A stretch of 64,000 nucleotides of DNA from Patiriisocius marinus (GCF_008974325.1 NZ_BKCG01000007.1:100062-164061), one strand, 5' to 3'; positions 8,914-18,118 are shown, counted from the first letter of the stretch. Translations and numbers: made by a program. The notes: generated by a model not told the origin, from the letters alone.

Positions 8914-9042
8914 ATGGAAGATAAAAATAAGAAAGATACAGATAAACAAGAAAGTCTAAATCCGGATAGAATAAAGGGGCCTCAAAAGGAGAAACATCAA
9001 AATCAATACGGAAATCAAGACGAAAGAACAAGAGTCCAATAA
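8914..9042 (+). CDS. small disordered hydrophilic protein, second of three
   Basis: ATG at 8914 gives 42 residues beginning MEDKNKKDTDKQESLNPDR and ending ERTRVQ. The composition is charged and polar like its neighbours, with a predicted disordered chain. It lies 11 bp after the first small gene and 14 bp before the third. It has no recognisable domain. Confidence 0.55.
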   Translation: MEDKNKKDTDKQESLNPDRIKGPQKEKHQNQYGNQDERTRVQ

Positions 9043-9056
9043 TTTAAAACTATAAT

Positions 9057-9275
9057 ATGAGCAATACTAAAAAAGCGCCCTTGTTAAAAAAGAACTTGAA
9101 AAACGAACAAAACATAGAGAATCAAGACTATCCTGGAGAACCTAATGCTAAAACAGATCCAGATGTTAAAGGTTCAAAGAATACTAAAGACGTGCCTGAA
9201 TCTAACGATCCAGCTGGATATGATAATAAAGGTAATGACAAAGAATCTCCTTCTGGACAACGCGATAATAATTAA
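9057..9275 (+). CDS. small disordered hydrophilic protein, third of three
   Basis: This is a 72-residue protein starting MSNTKKAPLLKKNLKNEQ. The N-terminal third is basic. The rest is rich in Asn, Asp, Gly, Pro and Lys (for example YPGEPNAKTDPDVKG), consistent with disorder. It ends the trio, and a clear terminator follows 22 bp later, so the three genes form one transcription unit. Function unknown. Confidence 0.65.
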   Translation: MSNTKKAPLLKKNLKNEQNIENQDYPGEPNAKTDPDVKGSKNTKDVPESNDPAGYDNKGNDKESPSGQRDNN

Positions 9276-9296
9276 TGTTTTTAGAAATAAATAATT

Positions 9297-9325
9297 AAAA
9301 ACCTGTACTATATGTGCAGGTTTTT
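9297..9325 (+). terminator. Rho-independent terminator of the small-protein operon
   Basis: AAAAACCTG pairs with CAGGTTTTT, and the stem continues inward through T-G, A-T and C-G pairs to a TATAT loop. It also shows that the next gene cannot start at the upstream in-frame ATG near 9314. Confidence 0.88.
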
Positions 9326-9367
9326 GTAATTAAAGGACAACTTTTATATACAACTAATCAATACCAA

Positions 9368-11086
9368 ATGATACAGATAGCGATAATAGGATTTGGACCT
9401 AGAGGACTAGCTTGTTTAGAAAATATAATTTTAGAAGTTAGTAATCAATCTAAATCTAATGAATTACAACTTTATGTTTTTGAACCCTCTAAAAACCTAG
9501 GTACTGGTAAAGCTTGGAATATAGACCAACCTAAAACCAACTATATTAACATTTCAGATCACGCCTTGCAAAATTTGAAAGGACGTGAAACTATACATTT
9601 TAATGATGTTGAAATCCCTTCATTTCCTTCATATACACAATGGTGTCTAGAAAACAACAAAGTTGAAAAAACAGACGGTAATAAAGATTTTTATCCTCCA
9701 CGTTCGCAAATGGGTAATTATCTTAATGAACGTTCAAATAGTATATGTGCTATTTTAATCAAAAATGATATACTGACAGTTTATCGCGAAAAAGTGATTT
9801 CTATAATCAACAAGAACGATTTTCAAATTATTAATACAATTGAACGAGCTGTCAAAGTACAAGAGTGTTTACTAACATTAGGTCATACCTCAACACGAGA
9901 TAGCGAGGAGACAAAGCTATTTAAAGAGCATAGTACCAATAATGATGTTCAATATATTCATAATCCATACGAAACTACATTTGTTCAAGATGATATGTCT
10001 AATACTGTTGTTGCGATAAAAGGTTTCGGGCTTTCAATGTTAGATATTACTAGACAACTAACTAATTATAAATTCGGAAATTTTAAAGAGAAGGAAAATT
10101 CTAATTACTTAGAATTTTGTGCTGAAAAGGGCTGCGTTTCTAAGATTGTGCCGTATAGTTTTGATGGTTTGCCTTGTGTGCCAAAACCATATGGAAGAAT
10201 TGTAGACGATCTATTTAAACCATCTATACAGCAATTAAACACATTTGAATTATTCCTTCGGAATGCATTGTCACAACCTGAAAATTGTGAAAATTTAGAC
10301 TTTATTATCACTCCTTTTTCTGAAATAGTAACCGAGTTGTTTATTAAAATTTCAGACACCAATTGCTCTGAAGATGAAATTAATTACGTGGCTAAAAAGT
10401 GGTTGGGCGATATGAAAACAACACATAGACTCGTTTTAGATACAAAGTTACCCACGGTTGATTATATGAGGAAAACTGTAGAAATGGCTAGGGGAACTAT
10501 CAAACCATCATTAGATTTTACAATAGGGCAGGTGTGGCGTCATGTTCAACCCACTTTGTATAGGCTCTTTGCTTTTAGTGGAATTAGGGGTGAGCTTATG
10601 AAAGACGTTGTAGATTTAGATCAAAGCACAAAGCGATATTCTTACGGACCGCCACTTGAAAGTATTTTACAACTTATAGCTTTAAGTGAGGCTTCGATTT
10701 TAGACTTAAATTACGTTTCGGATCCAAAAGTCACAACAGTCTCAAATGGTTGGAAAATTGAAAATGAATTTGAAAACAATAAAGAAGTTATAGCGGGTAT
10801 GATGTGTAATTCGGTTATGGATAGTCCGATTTTGAAAGAATTTGATAGCCCAATTTTTGATAGTTTAAAAAAACAGAATTTAATTACATCGGTAGTTAAT
10901 GACTTAGGTGTGGCTACACGACCTGACGCAACAATGATATCTCCACAAGATAATGATGAGGTTGTTTCCATTTCAGTTGTAGGTAGGAACGCTAAAGGAA
11001 GTGTTTTGGGTACTGATGCAATTTTAGAATGTTTTAGTCCTGAAACCCAGGATTGGGCAAAAGGAATTGTATCAAGACGGTTTTAA
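9368..11086 (+). CDS. large FAD/NAD(P)-binding flavoprotein
   Basis: This is a 572-residue protein of the FAD/NAD(P)-binding family 9 type. It opens with a Rossmann motif GFGPRGLAC at residues 8-16 and continues with an NLGTGKAW segment like that of HI0933- or lysine-N-hydroxylase-like relatives. A second nucleotide-binding-like stretch (VAIKGFGLSMLDITRQL) is near residue 210. The start ATG at 9368 puts the dinucleotide fold at the N-terminus; the longer frame from 9314 would run through a terminator. Substrate unknown. It is probably a soluble oxidoreductase. It is flanked by stress-like small genes and a sensor kinase. Confidence 0.85.
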   Translation: MIQIAIIGFGPRGLACLENIILEVSNQSKSNELQLYVFEPSKNLGTGKAWNIDQPKTNYINISDHALQNLKGRETIHFNDVEIPSFPSYTQWCLENNKVEKTDGNKDFYPPRSQMGNYLNERSNSICAILIKNDILTVYREKVISIINKNDFQIINTIERAVKVQECLLTLGHTSTRDSEETKLFKEHSTNNDVQYIHNPYETTFVQDDMSNTVVAIKGFGLSMLDITRQLTNYKFGNFKEKENSNYLEFCAEKGCVSKIVPYSFDGLPCVPKPYGRIVDDLFKPSIQQLNTFELFLRNALSQPENCENLDFIITPFSEIVTELFIKISDTNCSEDEINYVAKKWLGDMKTTHRLVLDTKLPTVDYMRKTVEMARGTIKPSLDFTIGQVWRHVQPTLYRLFAFSGIRGELMKDVVDLDQSTKRYSYGPPLESILQLIALSEASILDLNYVSDPKVTTVSNGWKIENEFENNKEVIAGMMCNSVMDSPILKEFDSPIFDSLKKQNLITSVVNDLGVATRPDATMISPQDNDEVVSISVVGRNAKGSVLGTDAILECFSPETQDWAKGIVSRRF

Positions 11087-11261
11087 TACTTCAGTATCTG
11101 TTGAATAAATTGTCAAATGGTTTGTTTATAGATAATTATCACAAAAATACCCCAACTTTATGTTAAACAGGAATTAGAATTAGATTATATCTGTTGTATG
11201 GTCTATTTTTATCGCCATAATGAAAAAAGCCTACTTATCATTTTAATTAAACCCCACTTTA

Positions 11262-13163
11262 ATGAAAAAAGTTAGCTCACAAATAATACAAAATAATGAC
11301 ATTGTCACTGATTCTCTAATACAAGAGAAGCTGTTGTCTTTGCTATCTATTGGTATCTGGAAGTATAATTTTAGTACTGAAGAGCTAATTATTGATGAAT
11401 CATTACTTCAGATAATAGGATATAATTCATTATCTATGGAAATTAAGCACTTAGATACTATTCTAGACTTAGTACATCCACGTGAAAAATCGAATTTTGA
11501 TTTCTTAAAACCTCCATTCACATCTAAGCTTCCTAAAAATAAAACTTTCGAGTTTAGAATTCTACACGAAAATAAAGAGTGGGTTTGGATTGAAAATAAA
11601 TGTGAAATAGTAAGTTATACTAGTAATAATAAACCCGAATGGCTTGTGGGTTATGTTCAGGATATTTCAGAAAAGAAAAACAAAGAATTTCTATCTATTA
11701 AATATGAAGAACTTCTAAACAAAACTAATGAAGTTGCTTTAATAGGAACGTGGGAAGTTGACCTTATTGATAATACTATAAGCTGGAGTAATGTTACAAA
11801 AAAAATTCACGGTTTGGGGGATGATTATTCACCTGTATTAGAAACAGCTATTAACTTTTATAAAGAAGGCACACACCGAAATAAAATCAATGACTTGTTC
11901 AATAAATGTGTTACTGAAGGAGAGCCATTTGACGAGGAATTGATGATTGTAACAAATGACAACATTGAAAAGTGGGTTCGATCTATTGGATTTCCTGTGA
12001 TGGAAAAAGGTGTTTGTACAAGAGTTTATGGTGTGTTTCAAGATATCGACGAAAAAAATAAAGTTTTAAAACAACTTTCAAATACTGAGCAAAAATTTAG
12101 AAAAACATTCGACTTTGCTGGGCTAGGGATGGCATTAGTAGGTATGGATACTAAATGGTTGAGAGTAAATAAGAGTTTGTGTAATATGCTTGGTTACACA
12201 GAGGAAGAATTTCTTAAACTTAAATATCAAGACTTTACACACCCAGAAGATTTAGTTGATGATGAGGTTTTATTAAAGGAGGCTCTTGAAGGAAATCTAG
12301 ACGATTATAAAATTGAGAAAAGATATATCCATAAAAATGGTGAAATTATATGGACTAATTTAACGGTTTCAGTTGTTAAAGATGATGAAGGGAAACCAAT
12401 ACATTTTGTAACTCAAATTAATGATATTTCTACTATAAAAAAGGCAAATAAAAAGGTGACTAATTTACTTGAAATCACAAAAGACCAAAACAACCGTCTA
12501 TTAAATTTTGCTCATATTGTTTCGCATAATCTAAGATCGCACTCAGGTAATTTACAGATGTTGTTAGACTTGATGGAAATTGATACGCCAGAACTCACTC
12601 AATTAGAAACTTTTCCTTTACTTAAGGATGCTGTTGGGCAATTAGATGAAACTGTGCAGAACCTAAACGAGGTTGCTGTTTTAAATACCAAAACTGAGCT
12701 AAATCTTGAAAATCTAGATTTAAGTAGCTATGTTACAAAAGCAATTTCTAATATCAACTCTGTTATATTAGATGATTCAGTTTCTATTATTAATAAAGTT
12801 GATGACAGTTTTATTGTGTCGGCAATTCCAGCATATGTTGATAGTATTATTTTGAACTTTTTAACTAATGCAATTAAGTATCAATCTGCACATAGATATC
12901 CTGTTGTAACCATTAACGCAAAGCGAAAAGATAAATTTATAGTGCTAAGTGTAGAAGACAATGGTATGGGTATTGACCTAAATACTCACGGCGAAAAGCT
13001 TTTTGGGATGTATAAAACATTTCATAAACATAAAGATGCTAGAGGGTTGGGGTTGTTTATTACTAAAAACCAAATTGAAGCAATGGGCGGAAGGGTTGAA
13101 GTATTAAGTGAAGTTGAGAAAGGAACTACTTTTAACATATATTTGCAAAATGAAAAAAATTGA
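11262..13163 (+). CDS. PAS-domain sensor histidine kinase
   Basis: A 633-residue cytoplasmic kinase. It has three PAS/PAC units (about 25-145, 150-270 and 275-400), the third with the clear FAGLGMALV and CNMLGYTEEEF signatures. H422 in the HNLRS box is the phospho-acceptor, and the HATPase domain follows with N, G1 (DNGMGID) and G2 (GLGLFITK) motifs. No membrane segments or signal peptide are seen, so it senses an internal signal. It overlaps by 14 bp the gene for a single-domain response regulator, its obvious partner. That partner carries a stop codon, so the pathway may be broken here. Confidence 0.93.
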   Translation: MKKVSSQIIQNNDIVTDSLIQEKLLSLLSIGIWKYNFSTEELIIDESLLQIIGYNSLSMEIKHLDTILDLVHPREKSNFDFLKPPFTSKLPKNKTFEFRILHENKEWVWIENKCEIVSYTSNNKPEWLVGYVQDISEKKNKEFLSIKYEELLNKTNEVALIGTWEVDLIDNTISWSNVTKKIHGLGDDYSPVLETAINFYKEGTHRNKINDLFNKCVTEGEPFDEELMIVTNDNIEKWVRSIGFPVMEKGVCTRVYGVFQDIDEKNKVLKQLSNTEQKFRKTFDFAGLGMALVGMDTKWLRVNKSLCNMLGYTEEEFLKLKYQDFTHPEDLVDDEVLLKEALEGNLDDYKIEKRYIHKNGEIIWTNLTVSVVKDDEGKPIHFVTQINDISTIKKANKKVTNLLEITKDQNNRLLNFAHIVSHNLRSHSGNLQMLLDLMEIDTPELTQLETFPLLKDAVGQLDETVQNLNEVAVLNTKTELNLENLDLSSYVTKAISNINSVILDDSVSIINKVDDSFIVSAIPAYVDSIILNFLTNAIKYQSAHRYPVVTINAKRKDKFIVLSVEDNGMGIDLNTHGEKLFGMYKTFHKHKDARGLGLFITKNQIEAMGGRVEVLSEVEKGTTFNIYLQNEKN

Positions 13164-13560
13164 TATTGCTTGTATTGTAGATGATGATCCAATATTTGTT
13201 TATGGAGCTAAGCGAATGATGTAATTAGCTAACTTCTGCAACGGTTTCTTGATATTCAATAATGGAAAAGAAGCATTACGAAAATTAAAATCTATTATAG
13301 ACTCCGGTGAGGATTTACCAGATTTGATATTATTAGATTTAAATATGCCTATTATGGATGGGTGGCAATTTCTAGATAATTTTACTCAAATTGAAGTCGA
13401 TAAAAAAATTATAATTTACATAGTAAGTTCTTCCATTGACCCTGTAGATATTGAGCGCTCTAAAAAATATGGTATGGTAAGTAACTTTGTGGTTAAGCCA
13501 ATTTCAACAGATAAAGTAAAAGAGATTATGCAGGAGATTGCAGAAAATAACTTCCTGTAA
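13150..13560 (+). pseudogene. response regulator receiver protein interrupted by an in-frame TAA
   Basis: From ATG 13150 the frame reads MKKIDIACIVDDDPIFVYG and on to a TAA at codon 25 (13222-13224). It then continues in the same frame as a complete receiver domain: the phospho-acceptor D63 in LLDLNMP, the Ser-Ser-Ser switch region and the conserved Lys in VVKPIS. The total would be 136 residues. The residue at the stop is a Lys in my recollection of similar flavobacterial regulators (AAA to TAA). No frameshift is needed. The fragment from 13249 alone lacks the acidic pocket (DDD) and cannot be a working receiver. The gene overlaps the kinase by 14 bp. Confidence 0.85.
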
Positions 13561-13590
13561 TAATTAAAAAATATTGAACCTTAATCCAAG

Positions 13591-13629
13591 CTAAAAAGTC
13601 CACATGTTTTAAACGTGTGGACTTTTTAG
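13591..13629. terminator. long bidirectional-type terminator
   Basis: CTAAAAAGTCCACA (13591-13604) pairs perfectly with TGTGGACTTTTTAG (13616-13629) and the stem goes on into the loop. A T run sits on the plus side, and the matching A run would serve the other strand. Confidence 0.88.
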
Positions 13630-13636
13630 TTAGTAG

Positions 13637-13654
13637 TAGTTATAGCTATAACTA
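13637..13654. repeat. 18-bp perfect palindrome
   Basis: TAGTTATAGCTATAACTA reads the same on both strands. It lies just after the terminator and 139 bp before the DUF2188 gene. It could be an operator; nothing in the window names its binder. Confidence 0.5.
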
Positions 13655-13792
13655 TCTACGGAAATATTAAAGTTTCTATTTCTGTTATTAAATAATCCAA
13701 TTCTACTTTAATTACTAATACTTATATTTATTGAAAATTATTTAAACACAGTATTACAGTAATAATTCTCATTACTAATACAAAATATCAGA

Positions 13793-14077
13793 ATGCCTAA
13801 AACAACGACTAAACGATCCCTGAAAGACATTTTAAGAGAGCTTATAGAGCTTATTTTAGACAGTATGAATAAGCGTAAGCGTACTTGGCATCAACATGTT
13901 GTGCCGTATGAGGATGATTGGGCGGTACGCCGTGAAGGAAATAAACGAATCACCTCTAAGCATAGAAAGCAATCAACCGCTATAAATAAAGCCAAAACAA
14001 TCGCTAGAAAACATAAAGCAGATGTTATTGTTCATAGAGCAGACGGAACAATAAGAGATCGAATAAATTATGATTAA
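13793..14077 (+). CDS. DUF2188 domain protein
   Basis: A 94-residue basic protein. Residues 34-94 are the DUF2188 domain: HVVPYEDDWAVRREGNKR, then an alpha-helical AINKAKTIARKH and the ending DVIVHRADGTIRDR. The first 30 residues are a Lys/Arg-rich extension not found in every member. The family is widespread in bacteria and of unknown function. No signal peptide is present. It has its own upstream region of 230 bp that holds an 18-bp palindrome. It stands alone. Confidence 0.88.
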   Translation: MPKTTTKRSLKDILRELIELILDSMNKRKRTWHQHVVPYEDDWAVRREGNKRITSKHRKQSTAINKAKTIARKHKADVIVHRADGTIRDRINYD

Positions 14078-14126
14078 TCTTGTTACAAATTACCTATTAT
14101 TAAATTTTGAATATTTCGGTTTAAAC

Positions 14127-15383
14127 CTAAATGCCAATAACAATATATTCAGTTCCTGTACTTTGAATTGTGTACCTTGTCGAGGCTGCAATAACTGTTA
14201 AAGGTATACCCGCAACATCATCTGTAATTGATAAAGGAGATCCTATAGCATCTTGGATAGGCACTAATGTAGTGTTTGTTGTCATTCCAATTAACACAAA
14301 TATTTTACCTGCATTAGCCGCGCTGGGAGCCGGTAGTCTAACACTTAATGTATTGTCTACAACTCTAATAGTGTGATTATCCATTGTTGCAATAAAATCT
14401 ACTCCTGAAGTAGTTTCTGAATATGATGAAGAAGATGTTGCTGTTTTAACAACTCCAGTACTAGTTATTACAAGGGTTTTGTCTCCAGTTGAGGTAGATG
14501 CGTTAAGTCCTTCAACGCGTAAAGGGTCACTCGATAGATCTTTTACGTGAAGTTTGTTTGTGGCATCAATACTTGGAATGTCTTGATCAACTTTTTTAAA
14601 CAAACCAACATTTCCTTTGTCATTAATCATTATTCCAGATTGAAAACCTGAATTAGGAGTATTAGCATTGTAGGTGTAAAAGTCCATTTTAGAAGATCTT
14701 GTAACATCGTTATTGTCAACTAACCTAGCAACTATTCCTCCCATTTCTCTAGTTCCTGCAAATCCTTGGGTAGCCATTCTGTATGTAAATTTAGGACCAT
14801 ATCCAGCAAGACCAGAGATGTCAATCATAGTAAATGTATTCGCATTGGAATTTAAGTTAGTTCTAAGTACTCTTAAAGTTCCTTCATTTATGGTTGTAGA
14901 ACCGTTTACAAATAGTTTATCTAAAGCATATACCTGCGTAGCAGTTGTAGGAGAATCTGTATTGATGTAAACAGCAGCATCGTCTGTAACAACAATGTTA
15001 TTTGAGTTTGTATTAGGTCTATTAGCAAATGTATATGTGTTTGACGCATCGTAAGTCCATTCTGATGTGTCTGTATCAATTGCAGACCAAACAGAATCAG
15101 CTTCGTTCCAGAAATAAAATCCTTTAGCCATTATTACTGTAGGAGTGGGAGCCCCATCAGTTATATCAGCAATTAAAAAAACGAGTTGGCCATTTTCGGT
15201 TCCGTCTATAGCTAAATCGCTTACACGAGGTACTAAAATACCATCTTCTCCAGTTACGGCACCTTCGTCATTAACTCCTAATACATGCAAGCTAACTTTA
15301 GGGTCATTTGTATTGATACCAACTTGAGCAATCGCAGATATGGAAAATATTAAAAATAAATAAATAAAGATTTGGGACTTCAT
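14127..15383 (-). CDS. secreted VGIN-type surface protein
   Basis: 418 residues with a signal peptide (MKS, hydrophobic stretch, cleavage after AIA) and the mature start QVGINTNDPKVSLHVLG, a pattern common in secreted Flavobacteriaceae proteins of fibre-like appearance. The body is rich in Thr, Asn, Asp and Val and has no enzyme motif. No T9SS sorting domain is visible at the C-terminus. It shares the layout of the gene at 45852 (signal peptide, QVGI, short helical or beta repeats). Function unknown; a cell-surface or phage-tail-like fibre is a guess. Confidence 0.8.
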   Translation of the reverse strand: MKSQIFIYLFLIFSISAIAQVGINTNDPKVSLHVLGVNDEGAVTGEDGILVPRVSDLAIDGTENGQLVFLIADITDGAPTPTVIMAKGFYFWNEADSVWSAIDTDTSEWTYDASNTYTFANRPNTNSNNIVVTDDAAVYINTDSPTTATQVYALDKLFVNGSTTINEGTLRVLRTNLNSNANTFTMIDISGLAGYGPKFTYRMATQGFAGTREMGGIVARLVDNNDVTRSSKMDFYTYNANTPNSGFQSGIMINDKGNVGLFKKVDQDIPSIDATNKLHVKDLSSDPLRVEGLNASTSTGDKTLVITSTGVVKTATSSSSYSETTSGVDFIATMDNHTIRVVDNTLSVRLPAPSAANAGKIFVLIGMTTNTTLVPIQDAIGSPLSITDDVAGIPLTVIAASTRYTIQSTGTEYIVIGI

Positions 15384-15397
15384 ATGTCAATTTTTCA

Positions 15398-15405
15398 CAA
15401 AGTTA
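15398..15405 (-). promoter_or_regulatory. -7 promoter box of the VGIN-type gene
   Basis: On the minus strand the box reads TAACTTTG, 14 bp before the ATG. Confidence 0.45.
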
Positions 15406-15436
15406 CTAAAACAACCATTTTTTAATCATAATAAAC

Positions 15437-17269
15437 TTATAATAGATTAGTTAATAGTACAGTACCTGTAATCCACAATATGAATGAAAGCACCCCTCCA
15501 ATTATCAAAAAATGCTTAAACTTATAGAGTCCTGTTCCATAGATTAAAGTATTTGTTTGGTAACCAACAGGAGTGAAAAAACTAAAATTAGCTCCAAACA
15601 TAACCGCAAGAATAAAAGGTTTTACGTCCAGGTTTAAACCTGTAGCTAGAGCAATAGCAATAGGTGTCATAATAATTGCAGTAGCATTATTACTAACAAA
15701 ACCAGAAAGCACCATAGTAAAACCAAATATTAATCCTATAATTATTAAAGGTGTCTGTCCGTTTAATAGTTTAAGTAGGTATTCGCTTATCCAAGCATCA
15801 GTACCACTGTTACTCATAGCCATACCTAATGGAATCATCCCTGCAAGTAAAAAAATGATTTGCCAGTTTACTCTATGGTAAATATTCTCTAATGAAATAA
15901 GCTTAAATAATAGCATAGCAGCAACTCCTGTAATCGATGCAGCTAGTATTGATAAAACACCTGTAGCAGCTAATACAATAACTCCTATTAAGATTATAAG
16001 CGCTGTAACTTTACGATTATTAGGTATTGCTGGTGTGTATTCATGTTGATTGAGTACTGCGATGTTTTGTAGCTCATACATTTTAGCAATTCGTTGTTCT
16101 TGTAATTCAACTAAAAGTCTATCGCCAGGTTTTAGATTAATTTCATGAATGTTTTTTCGAATCATTCGTTCAGCAGTATTGCGAATGTTTTTACGTTTTT
16201 TTATAGCGATGGGATAAGCACCATTAAGCGACATTTTTCTAATTCTTTTCAGCGTTTTGCCTATTAGATTGGACCCAGGTAATATCAGTAATTCTACATA
16301 AGTCATATCACTTTTATTACTGTCTTCACCATCGCCAAATTCTTCTTGTTGTGCTTCTCTTCGTTTCTCGTTAATGACAAGTTTATGTTTATTTACAATT
16401 TCAGAAATACTTTCTAGACTACTCATTAAAACTAGATTATCACCTTCTTTTAGCTCAATATATTTTCCTGGCGCATTAATTACTTTTTTGTTTCTAATCA
16501 ATTTTAAAGGCACAGCGCGTTCTTCATTTATAAAATCTACTTCAGCGATAGTTTGTCCTATCAAATCTGATGCTTCATCACTTGCTTCGGAAATATTCGG
16601 GATTTTTAGAGTAAATACATAATTGTCAATCTCGTAGTTTTCTTGTAAATCTGAATTAGGATCTTTAGGTAAAAAGCGTGAGACTATAGTCATGTAAACA
16701 ATACCAATAATTAGAAAAACACCACCATATAAGCTAAATTCAAAAAAACCAAAAGCTTCTACGCCAGCATCTTTAGCAATTGAATTAACTAAAAGGTTTG
16801 TGCTTGTGCCCATTAATGTACAACTACCTCCTAATATACCTGCGAACGAAATAGGCATCAGTAATTTAGCTGACGAAAAGTTATACCGTTCAGCTAATTG
16901 GGTAATTATTTTAATGAAAATGATTACAACAGCAGTTGTGCTAATAAATGATGAAATTACTGAAGACACGACCATAAAGGCTGGAGTGAGTAATATTAAT
17001 GGTAACACTTTAAGTTTTTTTATGGCGTCAGTAAGCCATTGAATAACACCGTTATCTTCGAGGCCTACAGCTAATATCATTAACGATAAAATAGTAATTA
17101 CGGCAGGATTAGAAAAACCACTTATTGCTTCCTCTGGTGTAGTTAATTGGGTGAGGACTAAAGTGGCAATGATAAAAAATGAAATTTTATCAATAGGAAA
17201 ATACTCCGTTACAAAAAGTAAAACGGTGATTCCTATAATAGCGAATACCAAAATGATAGGTAGTGTCAT
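15437..17269 (-). CDS. SLC13-family anion/carboxylate transporter with two RCK_C domains
   Basis: A 610-residue inner-membrane transporter of the divalent anion/sodium symporter type. The N-terminal half has about six membrane segments and the signature MGTSTNLLV near 150. The central cytoplasmic part (about 210-410) has two TrkA-C/RCK_C regulatory domains, recognisable by ALKLI-type strands, GDNLVLMS and GDRLLVEL. The C-terminal half returns to membrane segments with NNATAIIMTP and TPVGYQTN. Such proteins move sulfate, citrate-like acids or other anions; the substrate cannot be chosen. It follows the HAD gene in the same direction with a 100-bp gap, probably as its own unit. Confidence 0.92.
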   Translation of the reverse strand: MTLPIILVFAIIGITVLLFVTEYFPIDKISFFIIATLVLTQLTTPEEAISGFSNPAVITILSLMILAVGLEDNGVIQWLTDAIKKLKVLPLILLTPAFMVVSSVISSFISTTAVVIIFIKIITQLAERYNFSSAKLLMPISFAGILGGSCTLMGTSTNLLVNSIAKDAGVEAFGFFEFSLYGGVFLIIGIVYMTIVSRFLPKDPNSDLQENYEIDNYVFTLKIPNISEASDEASDLIGQTIAEVDFINEERAVPLKLIRNKKVINAPGKYIELKEGDNLVLMSSLESISEIVNKHKLVINEKRREAQQEEFGDGEDSNKSDMTYVELLILPGSNLIGKTLKRIRKMSLNGAYPIAIKKRKNIRNTAERMIRKNIHEINLKPGDRLLVELQEQRIAKMYELQNIAVLNQHEYTPAIPNNRKVTALIILIGVIVLAATGVLSILAASITGVAAMLLFKLISLENIYHRVNWQIIFLLAGMIPLGMAMSNSGTDAWISEYLLKLLNGQTPLIIIGLIFGFTMVLSGFVSNNATAIIMTPIAIALATGLNLDVKPFILAVMFGANFSFFTPVGYQTNTLIYGTGLYKFKHFLIIGGVLSFILWITGTVLLTNLL

Positions 17270-17369
17270 AGTTATGCTTAGTTAAAATAAAAATATTCTA
17301 ACTTTCCATAACTCTTAGTTAAGAGGGTATTAAATTATTTGGTGCAGCTAAACTTCTAATTAATTGTAA

Positions 17370-18029
17370 TTAAGATAAATGGTGTTTAATTTTTTCATAC
17401 CCAATCATATTAAAATGATTTACTACCATATTAGCATTTGAGTAATCTTGATCTGTAGAATGTTTACTGTCGTATCCTATTACGTAAATTCCTGCATCGT
17501 TAGCCGCTTTAATTCCGTTTGTGGAATCTTCAATTACAACACAATGTTCGCGAGCGTGTCCAGCAGCTTCTGCAGCTTTAATGAAAATCTCTGGATGTGG
17601 TTTACTTTCTTTTAAATCAGCTCCACTAAGTTTTGCTACAAAATATTGGTTGAGGTCAAAACGATCAAATATTCTATCGATATTAGGCATGGAAGCAGAT
17701 GATGCTAAAACTAAAGTAATATTATTAGCATGATAATCTTTTATCAAGTCGAGAACACCGTCAAGCAACTGAAGCGAGCTATCGTTTTCAAATAGGTATT
17801 TGAAATGTTTTCGTTTACATGCCACAAGTGCCTCAGGAGCTTCTGGAATACTAAACATATCCACAAGTTTTTTACAAATATTTAAGGTAGACTGCCCTGT
17901 GAAACTAGTGTAAAGCGTTTCAGTTACTTCAATGTTCATGTCGTCAAACATTAAAAAATAGGCTTTACGGTGGAGCGGTTCTGTATCTACAATAACCCCA
18001 TCCATATCAAATAATACTGCTTTTAACAT
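17370..18029 (-). CDS. HAD-superfamily phosphatase (beta-phosphoglucomutase-like)
   Basis: A 219-residue hydrolase. Motif I is DMDGVIVD (nucleophile D8, acid D10), motif II is the Ser of LASSAS, motif III is the Lys of SKPHPE, and motif IV is IEDSTNGI. The helical cap between motifs I and II places it in the subfamily of beta-phosphoglucomutase and sugar-phosphate phosphatases. The substrate is unknown; a phosphorylated sugar is likely. The -7 promoter box ends only 4 bp before the ATG, so the mRNA may begin at or next to the start codon. Confidence 0.92.
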   Translation of the reverse strand: MLKAVLFDMDGVIVDTEPLHRKAYFLMFDDMNIEVTETLYTSFTGQSTLNICKKLVDMFSIPEAPEALVACKRKHFKYLFENDSSLQLLDGVLDLIKDYHANNITLVLASSASMPNIDRIFDRFDLNQYFVAKLSGADLKESKPHPEIFIKAAEAAGHAREHCVVIEDSTNGIKAANDAGIYVIGYDSKHSTDQDYSNANMVVNHFNMIGYEKIKHHLS

Positions 18030-18033
18030 TCGT

Positions 18034-18041
18034 CAAAGATA
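18034..18041 (-). promoter_or_regulatory. -7 box abutting the HAD gene start
   Basis: The minus-strand sequence is TATCTTTG, then ACGA, then ATG. Transcription from this box would give a leaderless mRNA. Confidence 0.5.
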
Positions 18042-18118
18042 AAACTATTCATAAAAAAGGTTGCCGAGAGATTTTGTTTTTATTCGGAAATTTTAAGTAG
18101 GAACACAAAAGCCTACAT

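Noticed and set aside
9314..9367. Longer N-terminal start of the FAD/NAD(P)-binding gene
   Set aside because: This stretch contains part of the terminator at 9297-9325, and the Rossmann motif begins right after ATG 9368.
13249..13560. Response regulator as a shorter, independent gene
   Set aside because: The fragment lacks the N-terminal acidic pocket, and the in-frame upstream part from 13150 continues it exactly.
17312..17325. CTCTTA-GT-TAAGAG dyad before the transporter gene
   Set aside because: A 14-bp A+T-rich dyad in an A+T-rich region may be chance, and no regulator is linked.
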